A DNA stretch of 64,000 nt from Pseudofrancisella aestuarii (GTDB lineage Bacteria; Pseudomonadota; Gammaproteobacteria; Francisellales; Francisellaceae): contig NZ_QLIS02000001.1 of assembly GCF_003574475.2 (NCBI RefSeq), positions 1-64,000 on the forward strand, in the 5' to 3' direction. Below are positions 27,252 through 37,550 of the stretch, piece after piece. The notes under the pieces were generated by a model. It was not told the DNA's origin and did no database searches. It saw nothing but the letters and a program-made list of their open reading frames with translations. A program made the position numbers and the translations under genes. Every line of letters begins with the position of its first letter. Position 1 is the stretch's first letter.

Positions 27252-28043
27252 TTAGTGAGTGTTTCCACACGTAGGAGTGTCATATTGGCGTAAGTTATTA
27301 TGATCAATAACGCTTAAAAGCCTTTGTTTATATTCATCACCACTTAATTCAGAATAATTGCTTAAGGTATTAAGTAAATCATCAACCTGATTAGATTTTC
27401 CATTTGTCTTTGCTCTAACTTGTCTAAAGTCTTCAAATGCGCCGCCAGTATTTAATCTATAATAGTAACCCAATATACTATCACCAGGTGTTCTAAAGAT
27501 TTCCATATATACATCAGCTTTTTCTGCTTTAGCTCCACAACCATCTTCAAAGCAATGAAGACCAAAGTAATTATTATATTCTGTTGCAAATCTAGATGTT
27601 CCCCAGCCACTTTCTAATATTGCTTGAGCTAGGACAAAGCTTTGTGGAGCTGTATCTATCTTGATAAGTAGTTTTTGTATTACTCGCTCGGATGATAGGT
27701 TTTGGTAATCAACTTTATAATACTTAGCAAAAGTATTTAATCTTTCTTCCTGTTTACTACTTAGTTTTTTATTTTTTTCTAAGGTTTTTTGTATTTCTTT
27801 AACTTCTTTTCTTTCTGCACATATTTCATTATTTGCACTATTTATGCCAATTAATGCAAGTTTTATGAAAGTTTCCTTTTTCTCTTTAACTGGCATGGCT
27901 GCAAAGTCCGGTTTTTCATTAGTATATTCAGGGGCTTGAGTTGATAAATGATAAATATTGGAGTCACCATAGGTGTTAAAAGATATTAATAAAGCTCCGG
28001 CTATTAAAGTAAAAGGTATTAAAAGGTTTTTTATATTTTTCAT
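27252..28043 (-). CDS. Bax-like exported glucosaminidase-domain protein
   Basis: 263 aa. The signal peptide is 'LLIPFTLIAGALLISFNTYG'. The C-terminal half has the mannosyl-glycoprotein endo-beta-N-acetylglucosaminidase (FlgJ/Bax) fold: 'QAILESGWGTSRFATEYNNYFGLHC' with the catalytic Glu, then 'YMEIFRTPGDSILGYYYRLN'. Likely a periplasmic peptidoglycan hydrolase. Three cysteines near the active domain ('HCFEDGCGAK', final 'TPTCGN') could form a disulfide. It follows rluD by 7 nt on the same strand. Confidence 0.85.
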   Translation of the reverse strand: MKNIKNLLIPFTLIAGALLISFNTYGDSNIYHLSTQAPEYTNEKPDFAAMPVKEKKETFIKLALIGINSANNEICAERKEVKEIQKTLEKNKKLSSKQEERLNTFAKYYKVDYQNLSSERVIQKLLIKIDTAPQSFVLAQAILESGWGTSRFATEYNNYFGLHCFEDGCGAKAEKADVYMEIFRTPGDSILGYYYRLNTGGAFEDFRQVRAKTNGKSNQVDDLLNTLSNYSELSGDEYKQRLLSVIDHNNLRQYDTPTCGNTH

Positions 28044-28050
28044 TATTTAA

Positions 28051-29010
28051 TTAATTTTGTCTTAAAATATTTAATAATTCTAACATATCTGTAGGAAGTT
28101 GTTGTGTGAAATTCATTATTTCTTTTGATTTTGGATGGATAAATGAGAGTTTAAAAGCATGAAGAGCCTGTCTATTTAAGCTAGATAAAGCGTTGTTGGT
28201 ATGATTATCAAGCTTCGGATATCGTTTAGATTTATTATTGTAAGTTTGGTCCCCAACTAGCGGATATCCAATATTTTTCATGTGGACTCTTATTTGATGT
28301 GTTCGTCCAGTTTCAAGTTTACACTCAACTAATGTATGGTGGGTAAATAACTCTATTGGTGCATAGTTCGTGATAGCTTCTTTACCGTTATCAGTAACTG
28401 CCATTTTTGTGCGATTAGAAGAGCTTCTTCCTATTGGTTTATCAATGGTTCCAGATGAGTCTAATAATCCTTCAACTATAGCTAAGTACCTTCTATTTAC
28501 AGTTCTATTTGATAATTGTTCAATAAGTGAGTTGTAAGAAAGAGTGCTTTTAGCAGCAACCATTAATCCTGTAGTGTCTTTATCCAATCGATGTACGATT
28601 CCTGCTCTTGGGATATTTTCAAATTCTTTATTATGATGTAATAAAGCGTTTGAGATAGTGCCGGTTGTATTGCCTGCACCAGGATGAACAACAATGCCCG
28701 CATGTTTATTTATAACTATGATATCTTCATCTTCATAAATAATATTAAGTTTAATATTTTCAGCTATCCATTCGTTTTGGGGAATTAATTCAATATTTAT
28801 TTCTAGAGTTTCAAAACCTAAAGCTATATATTTATTTTTTTGGATAGTACCATTTATTTTGATATTCCCATCTTTAATCCATTTTTGTATTTGAGAGCGA
28901 GAAAAATCTGGTAAAAGGTCAGTCACCACGCTATCTATTCTTTTTCCAGTGTGTGCGCTATTAAGTATAATATTTTGATGAATTTTTTTTAATGGTGTAT
29001 TATCTGTCAT
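28051..29010 (-). CDS. rluD: 23S rRNA pseudouridine synthase RluD
   Basis: 319 aa RluA-family enzyme. An S4 RNA-binding domain (about 18-70, 'RSQIQKWIKDGNIKING') precedes the catalytic domain with 'GIVHRLDKDTTGLMVAAK', where the Asp is the nucleophile, and 'ECKLETGRTHQIRVHM'. RluD modifies helix 69 (1911/1915/1917). Its position back to back with bamD is the usual gammaproteobacterial arrangement and favours RluD over RluC. Confidence 0.93.
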   Translation of the reverse strand: MTDNTPLKKIHQNIILNSAHTGKRIDSVVTDLLPDFSRSQIQKWIKDGNIKINGTIQKNKYIALGFETLEINIELIPQNEWIAENIKLNIIYEDEDIIVINKHAGIVVHPGAGNTTGTISNALLHHNKEFENIPRAGIVHRLDKDTTGLMVAAKSTLSYNSLIEQLSNRTVNRRYLAIVEGLLDSSGTIDKPIGRSSSNRTKMAVTDNGKEAITNYAPIELFTHHTLVECKLETGRTHQIRVHMKNIGYPLVGDQTYNNKSKRYPKLDNHTNNALSSLNRQALHAFKLSFIHPKSKEIMNFTQQLPTDMLELLNILRQN

Positions 29011-29090
29011 TGTTAAGTTGTAGATTTTGCTTTCTTAAACTGATAAAAAGAAATTATAGTATAAAGCTTATGATAAAGGGTAATGCTACT

Positions 29091-29903
29091 GTGAAAAAGA
29101 GTTTTTTTTATATTTTATGTGTTCTTTTGTTGATATCTTGTGGAGCTAAAAAAGATCAAGAATTACCTCAGGTATATACTGGGTATACTGCTGATTTCAT
29201 TTATGCCAAAGCGCATGAGCAGATGCAAAATGAAGAATATTTTGATGCTATTAGATCTTATAAATCTTTAGCTGCACAGTATCCATTTACAAAACAAGCT
29301 GAGCAAGGAATGGTTGATTTGGTTTATGTTTACTATCAAAATGATGAGGCAACGATGTCACTAGCCTTGGCTGAGCAATTTATCAAGATGTATCCATATA
29401 GTAAAAATAAAGGTTACATTTACTATATGATTGGTGTCGTTGGATTTGAAAACGGTAGAGGACTGCTTCAAACATATGCTCCTTATGATATGACCTATCA
29501 TGATGTTTCAGGCTATGCGGATGCGTATAATAATTTTGAAAAGGCTTTAGCTTTAGATCCTAATGGAAGTTTTGTTCCAGATGCAAAAAGAAGAATGATA
29601 TATATTAATGATGCTATGGCTAAATATTACATGAATATAGCTCATTTTTATTATAAAAGAGGAGCATTTAATGCAGCTATAAATAGATCATCTGAAGTGA
29701 TTCAAAAATATCCTCAGAGCTCTTCAATAGAAGATGCTTTAATACTTACTATTAAATCATATAAGAAATTGGGTCTACAAAAACAAGTAGATATGAATAT
29801 GGAAGTGCTTAAAGCAAACTATCCTAATAGTAAATATCTTCAAGATATTGCGGAAGGTGGTGATGGAGAAGATTTCTGGGAAAAATGGTTTGGTTGGATT
29901 TAG
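29091..29903 (+). CDS. bamD: Outer membrane assembly lipoprotein BamD
   Basis: The mature reading begins at GTG 29091 (preceded by AAAGGG), giving 270 aa. Longer in-frame starts at 28992 or 29070 would add residues before the signal peptide. The signal '[17 protein letters not shown]' ends in a lipobox (LISC). The rest is five tetratricopeptide-like units, for example '[32 protein letters not shown]'-type helices and '[12 protein letters not shown]'. BamD is the essential partner of BamA in inserting beta-barrels, including the secretins and porins. Confidence 0.93.
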   Translation: MKKSFFYILCVLLLISCGAKKDQELPQVYTGYTADFIYAKAHEQMQNEEYFDAIRSYKSLAAQYPFTKQAEQGMVDLVYVYYQNDEATMSLALAEQFIKMYPYSKNKGYIYYMIGVVGFENGRGLLQTYAPYDMTYHDVSGYADAYNNFEKALALDPNGSFVPDAKRRMIYINDAMAKYYMNIAHFYYKRGAFNAAINRSSEVIQKYPQSSSIEDALILTIKSYKKLGLQKQVDMNMEVLKANYPNSKYLQDIAEGGDGEDFWEKWFGWI

Positions 29904-30556
29904 TTATTATCAATCTTGTTAAATATTTCTTTACTTACTTCTTTAACTTCTTGATTGCCATTAATTTTTAAATATTTTGGAGTCTTTATTTCAGAATGGT
30001 TAAAGTTTCTATAAAAATCTATTAATTTAGATGTTTGTTTATGATATATCTCAAGCCTTTCTTTAACGGTTTCTTCATTATCATCTGAGCGTATAATTAG
30101 ATCTTCGCCAGTTAAATCATCTTTTCCTTCAACTTTGGGAGGACTAAATTTTATGTGGTATGCTCTTCCTGAGTTTGGGTGTATCCTTCTTCCAGTTATC
30201 CTTTCAATAAGTAATTTATCTGGAACAGCAATCTCTATTATAAAGTCAATTGAAACTCGTAGGTTGTTTAACTCTTCTGCTTGTCTAATAGTTCTTGGAA
30301 CTCCATCAAGTAAGAAACCATTTTTACAGTCAGACTTTTCTATTCTCTCTTTAACTATTTTTATAATAAATTCATCAGAGACTAGTTGTCCCTTCTCAAG
30401 TATTTCTTTTAGCTCACTACCTAATTTTGATCCTGATTTTATTGTCTCTCTAATCATATCTCCTGTGGATATGTGAGGGATATTATATTTCTCCTCTATT
30501 ATTTTTGCTTGAGTTCCTTTTCCAGCTCCGGGAGCGCCTAATAATATTATTCTCAT
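29900..30556 (-). CDS. adk: Adenylate kinase
   Basis: 218 aa long-form adenylate kinase. The P-loop is '[12 protein letters not shown]' (about 7-18), the NMP site has '[12 protein letters not shown]' and '[17 protein letters not shown]', and the LID begins '[16 protein letters not shown]'. The LID has no zinc-binding cysteines. It balances ATP, ADP and AMP. Its stop overlaps the bamD stop region by 4 nt (convergent). Confidence 0.97.
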   Translation of the reverse strand: MRIILLGAPGAGKGTQAKIIEEKYNIPHISTGDMIRETIKSGSKLGSELKEILEKGQLVSDEFIIKIVKERIEKSDCKNGFLLDGVPRTIRQAEELNNLRVSIDFIIEIAVPDKLLIERITGRRIHPNSGRAYHIKFSPPKVEGKDDLTGEDLIIRSDDNEETVKERLEIYHKQTSKLIDFYRNFNHSEIKTPKYLKINGNQEVKEVSKEIFNKIDNN

Positions 30557-30707
30557 CTTAAATCCTTTTTTGGTAATTATGGTTTACTTAATTTTTATTT
30601 AATTATAGAATAAACAGACTTGTATATCTATTAACTTTAAGTATTCTATATAGCTTTGCTGAAGTTTTTGTGCAAACTTATTTAATTGTTTGGGAGTGAT
30701 TAAAACA

Positions 30708-31712
30708 ATGATATCTTTGTGGCTTGAGAGATTGAGAAAAAAAGCAAAAAAAACTGTGCTTGGCGTCGAATATGATATGGCTACTGTATCTTCAGTTAAG
30801 TTGAAGAAGAATGAAAATAATGAATATGAGTTAATAGCATACGAAACCAATGATTTTCCAGGAGAAGCGTATGTTGATGGAAATGTATCGTCAGTATATA
30901 TAGCTACTCATATAACTGATCTTATTAAATTTAATAAGCTTAAGAACACAAAGCTAGGTTTTTTAGTTTATAAAGATAATATGGTTAATTGTGAGGATAT
31001 ATTCTGTGATAAAAAAGCCTTGGAAATTATTTCAGAAACTAGTGTGTCAGATTATATACAGGACTACTTTCTTAAAAAGAAATATCCAGAGACATGTAGC
31101 AAGATATATTTTACCTATTTTGATCATGTTATTTCTGAAAGTAAGATTGAAGTATATTATATCCCTGAAATATCATATATGGAGAAAGTTAATGCTATAT
31201 CTAAAGCTGCTAAAAAAACTTTAGCAGTATGTGACATCGATACATTTGCAATTTCTCGTTTTGTTCAAGAACTTTATTTTGAGGAAATTTCTAAAAATAA
31301 AAAAGAGAGTATATTCCTTGATTTGTATAGCGATAAAATATGTTTATATTGTTTCTCTTCTAAAGGAGAGCTTATAGATTATCAATTAGTACAAATTTTT
31401 GATTTAAAAATAAATGATACTAATTATGTAGATGAGGTTGTTCAATTATTGCTTAGATTCATAGATTTCTTGGCTCTAGATGTTCAAGGTGAATCTTTTG
31501 AAAGTACATTTAACAATCAAGATAAAAAAGTTTATATTTTTGGCTTAAAAAAAGGGCTTAATTCTATCTTTGAGTCTATAAAATCCTTGGTTGAGCTGGA
31601 TTGTGAACTTCTTGACCCCTTTCTTTTCGTTAAGAAGAATTCTCAAAATGAAATTAAAGATTCATACAAATATGTTATGGCGACAGCTATTGCCATGAGG
31701 GAAGAGTTGTAA
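30708..31712 (+). CDS. pilM: Type IV pilus inner membrane platform protein PilM (diverged)
   Basis: 334 aa from ATG 30708, with GGGAG 11 nt upstream; a TTG start at 30690 is less likely. It has an actin-like ATPase pattern but little sequence similarity to classical PilM: 'LGVEYDMATVSSVKL' near the start, 'AVCDIDTFAISRFVQEL' in the middle and 'SIFLDLYSDKICLYCFSS'. The identification rests on these plus first place in a complete pilMNOPQ order. It sits on the cytoplasmic side and binds the PilN tail. Confidence 0.8.
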   Translation: MISLWLERLRKKAKKTVLGVEYDMATVSSVKLKKNENNEYELIAYETNDFPGEAYVDGNVSSVYIATHITDLIKFNKLKNTKLGFLVYKDNMVNCEDIFCDKKALEIISETSVSDYIQDYFLKKKYPETCSKIYFTYFDHVISESKIEVYYIPEISYMEKVNAISKAAKKTLAVCDIDTFAISRFVQELYFEEISKNKKESIFLDLYSDKICLYCFSSKGELIDYQLVQIFDLKINDTNYVDEVVQLLLRFIDFLALDVQGESFESTFNNQDKKVYIFGLKKGLNSIFESIKSLVELDCELLDPFLFVKKNSQNEIKDSYKYVMATAIAMREEL

Positions 31713-31714
31713 TT

Positions 31715-32263
31715 ATGATATCTATTAACTTTATTAGAGGAAGATGGCAAAAGCAATTGGTTCTATATTGGATTATAGATGTTGCCTTTATAGCTTTAAT
31801 ATCATTTGTCATAATGTATGTTGTTTCTATTATTGCATATTGGCCAACTAGCTTAAAACTTGAGACTAAAGATTATGCTCAATCAAAAGTAATGCAGTTA
31901 TCTAAAGAAATAGCTGGATACACTGAAATGAAAAAACGTAGAGATTTGCTTCTAGATACCGCAGATGATTTTGCACGTATACAGAAAAGTCAGTATTACG
32001 TGCTTCTAGGTATTGAGAATATATCACAAGCAATTCCGGATGGGATATACCTTGAAAATCTTAAATATATTGAGAAAACAAAATCAGTTGTTTTGACGGG
32101 TCAAGTTTTAAATCTGAAATTATTGTCAGACTTTATTAAAAGCTTAGAAACAAAATTTGGTCTTAAAAAAGCGGAATTAACAAATTTAGGACCAGAAAAA
32201 CAAGGTCAAAGAAGTTTTATTATATCTCTCAATTTTGATAAAGATAATATGGTAGGAAGCTAA
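31715..32263 (+). CDS. pilN: Type IV pilus assembly protein PilN
   Basis: 182 aa. It opens 'MISINFIRGRWQ', the short cytoplasmic tail that binds PilM (usually INLLPWR). A membrane helix (about 18-42) and a periplasmic coiled coil plus ferredoxin-like domain follow ('IPDGIYLENLKY', 'SVVLTGQVLNLKLLSDFIKSLE'). It starts 2 nt after pilM. It forms the alignment complex with PilO and PilP. Confidence 0.88.
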   Translation: MISINFIRGRWQKQLVLYWIIDVAFIALISFVIMYVVSIIAYWPTSLKLETKDYAQSKVMQLSKEIAGYTEMKKRRDLLLDTADDFARIQKSQYYVLLGIENISQAIPDGIYLENLKYIEKTKSVVLTGQVLNLKLLSDFIKSLETKFGLKKAELTNLGPEKQGQRSFIISLNFDKDNMVGS

Positions 32264-32267
32264 CATT

Positions 32268-32858
32268 ATGATAGAAAAATTAAACTCTTTACTATCACAC
32301 AAATATGTTAAGAAAGTTCTTTATATGAGATTAAGAATTAGGTTGCTAGTTACTTTAATCTTGTTTGTGATGTTTTTGTTTATTTTTTATATGATGTTTG
32401 TTTCGCCTGTTATTATTGAAGGTGAAAAAGCAGATTTAGAGACAGGTGCTTTAAAGGCTAGAATTGTTTCTTTGATAAGAAAGGAGAAAGATCTTAAAGA
32501 GCTAGAAATAGAAGTCAAAACTTTAGAAGAGCATAATGAGAAAGAAAGGATAACTATTCCAGAGAAACTTTCTGTTCCAGAGTTTCTTTCAATCCTTAGT
32601 GATAATATAAAAAAGTCAGGTGTTAATGTTACGGAGTTATCTCCAATAGGTGTAGAAAAAGATAAAGAGCTAGATTTATATGCACTTAATTTTAGAGCTA
32701 CTGTTACTGCGACTTTTGATAATATGATAAAGCTCTTTGTTGCATTGCTAGATATGCAACAAATTACGATTATTACTAATATGACTATAGCTAAAGGAAA
32801 CGGTAATGTTTTAACGATGAATTTTGATTTGAGAACTTATAGTAGGACGGGAGTATGA
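32268..32858 (+). CDS. pilO: Type IV pilus assembly protein PilO
   Basis: 196 aa with one membrane helix (about 25-45, 'RLLVTLILFVMFLFIFYMMFV'), a coiled coil (about 55-95) and a periplasmic domain ('SVPEFLSILSDNIKKSGVNVTEL'). PilO pairs with PilN. It starts 4 nt after pilN and overlaps pilP by 4 nt. Confidence 0.87.
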   Translation: MIEKLNSLLSHKYVKKVLYMRLRIRLLVTLILFVMFLFIFYMMFVSPVIIEGEKADLETGALKARIVSLIRKEKDLKELEIEVKTLEEHNEKERITIPEKLSVPEFLSILSDNIKKSGVNVTELSPIGVEKDKELDLYALNFRATVTATFDNMIKLFVALLDMQQITIITNMTIAKGNGNVLTMNFDLRTYSRTGV

Positions 32859-33454
32859 TTTTTGCTGTAATTTCTAGTATCAAATTAAAAAATATATTAA
32901 GATTTTCTTTATTTATTTTTTTAATGAGTGTTTATGTATCAACATATGCTAGCACAAATAGTCAATTCGTAGATATAGACAATATGATAATAAATAATAA
33001 AAAAACTTTAAAAAGTACAGAAAAGTTAATTATGCCTGATTATGGTGTGGATATTGTGACTTTCGAAAGGCTATCTAAAATAAGAAATATTTTTAATTTA
33101 AGTCATGAGCTTCCTTTCCAAAAGAAAGAAACTAGTGCTGGACAAATGAGAGAGAAGAAAGAAGCAGATATTCCAGAAGAATTGCAACAATTAATGACAA
33201 AGAAAAAGACCTTTTTAGAAAATTTCCCAATTAATTCATTTCGATTTAAGGGTAGTGTTTATCAAGGAGATAAAGATTGGGGGGTTATAGAGTCAAGTAA
33301 AGACACGAAGCTTTATTATCTAAAGGAAAATGACCCAATTGGTGAAAGTTATGGGATAGTTAAATCTATTGGAAATGATGGTATTGTTATCCAAGAATGG
33401 AAGAAAGATACTTTAAACAATACGTGGAAGAAAACTGATTTTGTTTTACATTAA
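32855..33454 (+). CDS. pilP: Type IV pilus assembly protein PilP, without lipobox
   Basis: 199 aa. The N-terminal hydrophobic stretch (about 15-32, 'LRFSLFIFLMSVYVSTYAS') is a signal peptide or anchor. The C-terminal beta domain has 'FRFKGSVYQGDKDWGVIESS', typical of PilP, which docks on the secretin N0/N1 domains. Ordinary PilP is a lipoprotein, but there is no cysteine anywhere in this protein's N-terminal region. It starts in an ATGA overlap with pilO. Confidence 0.82.
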   Translation: MIFAVISSIKLKNILRFSLFIFLMSVYVSTYASTNSQFVDIDNMIINNKKTLKSTEKLIMPDYGVDIVTFERLSKIRNIFNLSHELPFQKKETSAGQMREKKEADIPEELQQLMTKKKTFLENFPINSFRFKGSVYQGDKDWGVIESSKDTKLYYLKENDPIGESYGIVKSIGNDGIVIQEWKKDTLNNTWKKTDFVLH

Positions 33455-33463
33455 AGGAAAAAA

Positions 33464-35215
33464 ATGTTTTTTAAGAAAAAATTTTTTATTATAAGTATTT
33501 TATCTATATTTATTTTTAATTTGGAGCTTAATGCTTTTGCTGCTGATACAACTTCTTCCAATATGGATAGTAGTCAAGATATGGGTGTTGGTCAACAAAA
33601 CGCCGAAAAAAGTGGAATAGTCGGAAGAGAAGCAAATGTAAGCGATACTAGTAAAAAAAATACAAAATATCACATTAAAAATATTGAATTCCATCGTAGC
33701 CTAAATGGTGGTGCAGTATTGGGATTAGTATTTGATACTGAAGTAGGTAGCTATTCAAACTTTAAAACTGAGCTATCAAAAGATGGCTATACTATGAAAA
33801 TAACCTTAAAAGATACTAGTATTTCAGATAGTTGGATTAGTGATATGAATACTACAGTCTTTAATACAATAGTAGATTCGATAAAAATATCTCATCCTAA
33901 CAATAAGAGTGAAACAGTATTTGAAATACATTCTTTAGATAGAATAGCATTTTCAGATAATAGAAAAGCAAATGTATTAGAATTTAAATTTGATAGGCAA
34001 AAGAGTAGGGTTGAAGGCTTTAACATTTATGAACCAATAACGGTTTCATTTAAAGATACTCCTATAGAGACAGTATTGCAGGTTTTGGCTGAGTTTGCGG
34101 GTTTAAATTTGGTTGTTAGTAGTAGTGTTAGAGGAAACATATCTATAGATCTTAAAAATGTTCCTTGGAATGAAGTTATGAACATTATTCTTGTAAGTAA
34201 AGGTTTGGCTACAAAAAAAATGAATAGTATCCTATATGTGGCACCAGCACCGGAAATAGCTGCCCAGGAACAGTTGGAGGTTCAAACTAAGAGATCTTTA
34301 GAAAATAATGCTGTATTGATAACAGAGTTTATCCCTTTGAATTATACGACAGCAACATCTGCACAGACTGTTATTACCTCTATGGCTAATCAAAATGGAG
34401 GAATAATGTCTTCTAGAGGAAGTATAACTTCTGATGTTAGAACTAATACTTTAATTGTTACAGATACCGAAGCAAATATTCCCAAAATAAAAGAAGTAAT
34501 TAAAGAAATAGATGTTCCGAATGATCAAGTGCTTGTTGAGGCTAGAATAGTTGAGGTTAGTAGAACTGCAACATTAGACTTAGCTTTTAACTATACTATA
34601 AAAGGACCTGCAGGCACTTTTGATTTTGCGATAAATACCTTTGATTCGACAGCAATTACAGCTGATATGGTCTATGGTAAATTTGGGGGTACAGTTGGAA
34701 ATGGTGTTTATATTGGTATGGAAATAAAGGCTCAAGAAACAGAAGGAAATGCTAATCTTGTTTCGTCTCCACACCTAATTGTTTCAAATAATGAGACAGC
34801 TTTTATTAAACAAGGTACAGATGTTCCATATAATCAAAGTACTGCTTCAGGGGCCGCATCAGTTGCCTTTCAAGAAGCTGTTTTAGAGTTGCAGGTGACT
34901 CCACAAATAGCTCCTGATGGGTATATGATAATGGAGCTTTTAGTTACTAAGAACTCGGTGTTACCAGGAAAAGAGGGTCAGCCACCTCCAATTGAAAAAA
35001 GAGAAATCACTACAAAAATTATGGCTAGAGATGGTCAAACAATAGTTATAGGTGGTATATATGATAAAGAGGAAAGAGAGACTCAATTAAAGGTGCCTTT
35101 ATTAGGAGATATCCCATATATAGGATATTTGTTTAGTAATACTCATATTGAAAATACAGATAAAGAGCTATTAATATTTATAACTCCTAAAATAATAGAA
35201 AGAGAAGTTGTTTAA
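33464..35215 (+). CDS. pilQ: Type IV pilus secretin PilQ
   Basis: 583 aa. A signal peptide ('FIISILSIFIFNLELNAFA') is followed by one AMIN domain (about 75-180), the N0/STN domain ('FKDTPIETVLQVLAEFAGLN'), the N1 domain and the secretin barrel with 'LVSSPHLIVSNNETAFIKQG' and 'RDGQTIVIGGIYDKEERE'. It forms the outer membrane channel for the pilus. It is shorter than Pseudomonas PilQ (a single AMIN domain). Last pil gene of the operon, followed by aroK. Confidence 0.95.
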   Translation: MFFKKKFFIISILSIFIFNLELNAFAADTTSSNMDSSQDMGVGQQNAEKSGIVGREANVSDTSKKNTKYHIKNIEFHRSLNGGAVLGLVFDTEVGSYSNFKTELSKDGYTMKITLKDTSISDSWISDMNTTVFNTIVDSIKISHPNNKSETVFEIHSLDRIAFSDNRKANVLEFKFDRQKSRVEGFNIYEPITVSFKDTPIETVLQVLAEFAGLNLVVSSSVRGNISIDLKNVPWNEVMNIILVSKGLATKKMNSILYVAPAPEIAAQEQLEVQTKRSLENNAVLITEFIPLNYTTATSAQTVITSMANQNGGIMSSRGSITSDVRTNTLIVTDTEANIPKIKEVIKEIDVPNDQVLVEARIVEVSRTATLDLAFNYTIKGPAGTFDFAINTFDSTAITADMVYGKFGGTVGNGVYIGMEIKAQETEGNANLVSSPHLIVSNNETAFIKQGTDVPYNQSTASGAASVAFQEAVLELQVTPQIAPDGYMIMELLVTKNSVLPGKEGQPPPIEKREITTKIMARDGQTIVIGGIYDKEERETQLKVPLLGDIPYIGYLFSNTHIENTDKELLIFITPKIIEREVV

Positions 35216-35339
35216 ATAAATTCTTATTGAAAAAATAGAGAGTTTTAGGTATTTTATATAGTCTACGATTTTAAGATATAAAAGGTGTGATTAGTAACTA
35301 CTATCACTGTGTATAATCAAGTAAGCTTTAAGAAAAATA

Positions 35340-35870
35340 ATGATTAGAACAAAAAATATCTTTTTAATAGGACCTGTTGGTGCAGGTAAATCTACTATAG
35401 GTAAGCAATTAGCTAAAGAATTAAAACGTGAATTTATAGATTCTGATAGCGTGATAGAAGAAAAGTGTGGGGTTGATATAAACTGGATATTTGATATTGA
35501 AGGTGAAGAAGGCTTCAGACAAAGAGAAAAAAGTGTTATAGCTGATATTCTAACTGAAAAGCAAAATATCGTTTTAGCAACAGGTGGTGGAGCTATTTTA
35601 GATGCTGATACTAGATCGTTACTTTCTTCAAGAGGTAAGGTTGTATATTTACAGGCAACGATAGAGCAACAGCTTGAGAGAACGTCAAAAGACACTAAAA
35701 GACCCTTGTTAAGAGTTGATGATAGAGAAGGTGTGCTAAAACAACTTATGGAAGAAAGAGAACCTCTTTATAGAAGTATAGCCGATGTTGTTGTAGAGAC
35801 TAATGGAGCAACAGTAAAAAACATAGTTAGTAAAATTTCAAACTTCTTAGTCGAAGAGTCTCCTCTGTGA
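35340..35870 (+). CDS. aroK: Shikimate kinase
   Basis: 176 aa. The P-loop is '[11 protein letters not shown]' (about 12-22), followed by '[16 protein letters not shown]' and '[17 protein letters not shown]', with the LID arginine in 'TKRPLLR'. Fifth step of chorismate synthesis. TATAAT at 35312-35317 upstream suggests a separate promoter in the 125-nt gap after pilQ. It overlaps aroB by 4 nt. Confidence 0.95.
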   Translation: MIRTKNIFLIGPVGAGKSTIGKQLAKELKREFIDSDSVIEEKCGVDINWIFDIEGEEGFRQREKSVIADILTEKQNIVLATGGGAILDADTRSLLSSRGKVVYLQATIEQQLERTSKDTKRPLLRVDDREGVLKQLMEEREPLYRSIADVVVETNGATVKNIVSKISNFLVEESPL

Positions 35871-36949
35871 TAACAAAACTTAATGTTCAGCCAACATCTA
35901 GTAAAAATTATGAAATTATTTTAGATAGTGAGCTAGATTTTTCTTATATCTCAAATTTTATAAATCAAAAGCAAGTTCTTATAGTTAGTAATACAACAGT
36001 AGAGAAGATTTATCTTGATAAACTTCTAGATTCTATAAAAGCAGAAGTGAAAGAAGTCAGTATTTGTATTTTAGATGATGGTGAAGAGTTTAAGTCTCAA
36101 CATAGCTTAGATAAAATAATAAATTCTTTACTTGAGAATAACTATACAAGAAGTTCTACTATGCTTATTGCATTAGGTGGAGGAGTTATCGGGGATATAA
36201 CTGGTTTTGCAGCATCTATATATCAAAGAGGAGTAGATTTTATTCAAATACCGACTACTCTTTTATCACAAGTAGATTCCTCAGTTGGGGGTAAAACTGC
36301 AATAAATCATCGATTAGGCAAAAATATGATAGGTACATTTTATCAGCCTGAATTAGTTTATACATCTCCACAATTTTATAAAACTTTGCCTGAAAGAGAA
36401 TATATCTCAGGAATGGCAGAAGTAGTTAAATACGGCTGTATATCAGAAAGTTTTTTTAACTTCTTGTGTGAAAATATTGAGTTGATCAATAAAAAAGATT
36501 CAAAAACTCTAATAGAGATGGTTAAAAAAAGTTGTGAGATAAAAGCGCAAATAGTGGCAGTAGATGAGCATGACCTTACTGGCACAAGAGCTCTTCTAAA
36601 TTTTGGACATACATTTGGGCATGCTATTGAAAAATGCCAAAAGTATAAAGGCTTAAAGCATGGAGAGGCTGTCGGTGTTGGTATGTACATGGCTATGGAT
36701 TTTTCTAGCTTCCTAGGTTTAATTAATAAAGACATTATAGAGAAAGTTTCTAAACTATTACGAGTATTCAACATTCCTTCTGAGCTTCCAAAAGAAATAA
36801 GGCAAGAAGAATTTTATAATGCCATGTTATTAGATAAGAAAAATGATAAGGGTGAAATCAAATTTATACTTATGAGTAGTATAGGCAGCTTAGAAGTTAT
36901 AAAAGTTGAGGAAACTCAAGTGAAAAAGTTTCTAAGCAAATACTTCTAA
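35867..36949 (+). CDS. aroB: 3-dehydroquinate synthase
   Basis: 360 aa, starting with GTG inside the aroK stop (GTGA overlap). The NAD site is '[21 protein letters not shown]' and the zinc/substrate region is '[13 protein letters not shown]', with ligands in '[12 protein letters not shown]' and '[11 protein letters not shown]'. It makes 3-dehydroquinate in the shikimate pathway. The pilQ-aroK-aroB order is common in gammaproteobacteria. Confidence 0.96.
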   Translation: MITKLNVQPTSSKNYEIILDSELDFSYISNFINQKQVLIVSNTTVEKIYLDKLLDSIKAEVKEVSICILDDGEEFKSQHSLDKIINSLLENNYTRSSTMLIALGGGVIGDITGFAASIYQRGVDFIQIPTTLLSQVDSSVGGKTAINHRLGKNMIGTFYQPELVYTSPQFYKTLPEREYISGMAEVVKYGCISESFFNFLCENIELINKKDSKTLIEMVKKSCEIKAQIVAVDEHDLTGTRALLNFGHTFGHAIEKCQKYKGLKHGEAVGVGMYMAMDFSSFLGLINKDIIEKVSKLLRVFNIPSELPKEIRQEEFYNAMLLDKKNDKGEIKFILMSSIGSLEVIKVEETQVKKFLSKYF

Positions 36950-36955
36950 ATATTA

Positions 36956-37342
36956 TTATTGTTTATTTTCAACTAATCTTTTAGTTGCTTTTTGAAGTTG
37001 CTCCCTATAATAATCAAGATTTTTAGCGGACTCTTCTTTTAATGATTTAATTTGCTGTCTTAAAAAAGTTATTTGATTTTCTAAATTTTCTTTCAAGTCA
37101 GACAATCTCTGTTTACTTTGTTCTTGAATTAAATCTGAGTAAGATCTTGCATCTTTAGCAAGTCTTTCAGCAGTCTCTCTTCTGATGCTTTCTTTTATTA
37201 AAGCTGAGTATAGTTTTTTTACTTTCATTTCTTCATTATGTTCATTAAGAATAGTTGACCATTCTTCAGATACATTTTTAAACAATTCTAACTCATCAAT
37301 ACTATTTAAAATACTTATTAAACTTTGATTATCATTTGCCAT
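36956..37342 (-). CDS. Hypothetical coiled-coil protein
   Basis: 128 aa, not recognised. It is almost entirely helical and charged. A long coiled coil is predicted over about residues 60-125, with heptads such as 'LSDLKENLENQITFLRQQIK'. No signal peptide, membrane helix or cysteine is present, so it is probably cytoplasmic. It is convergent with aroB (6 nt apart) and stands alone on its strand. A structural or partner-binding role is the most that can be said. Confidence 0.65.
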   Translation of the reverse strand: MANDNQSLISILNSIDELELFKNVSEEWSTILNEHNEEMKVKKLYSALIKESIRRETAERLAKDARSYSDLIQEQSKQRLSDLKENLENQITFLRQQIKSLKEESAKNLDYYREQLQKATKRLVENKQ

Positions 37343-37550
37343 TATTAGTCCTTATTTAAATGTAATATTTAGGCGAAAAATATGAATTTTAGTAACTTTT
37401 TTGAAAATAAAAAGTCTTATTCCAGAAATAATACATAAATGATTAAATAATTAAAAGAATAAATCCTAAATAAAATTAAATTTACCCTCTTGGATATAGC
37501 CTGTAATAGGTATAGACTTTATACGAACACATGTAAATATAGTAAATTTA

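Noticed and set aside
35291-36774. Two long minus-strand frames (134 and 132 aa) opposite aroK and aroB
   Set aside because: Both are mirrored by well-supported essential enzymes and show no protein motifs.
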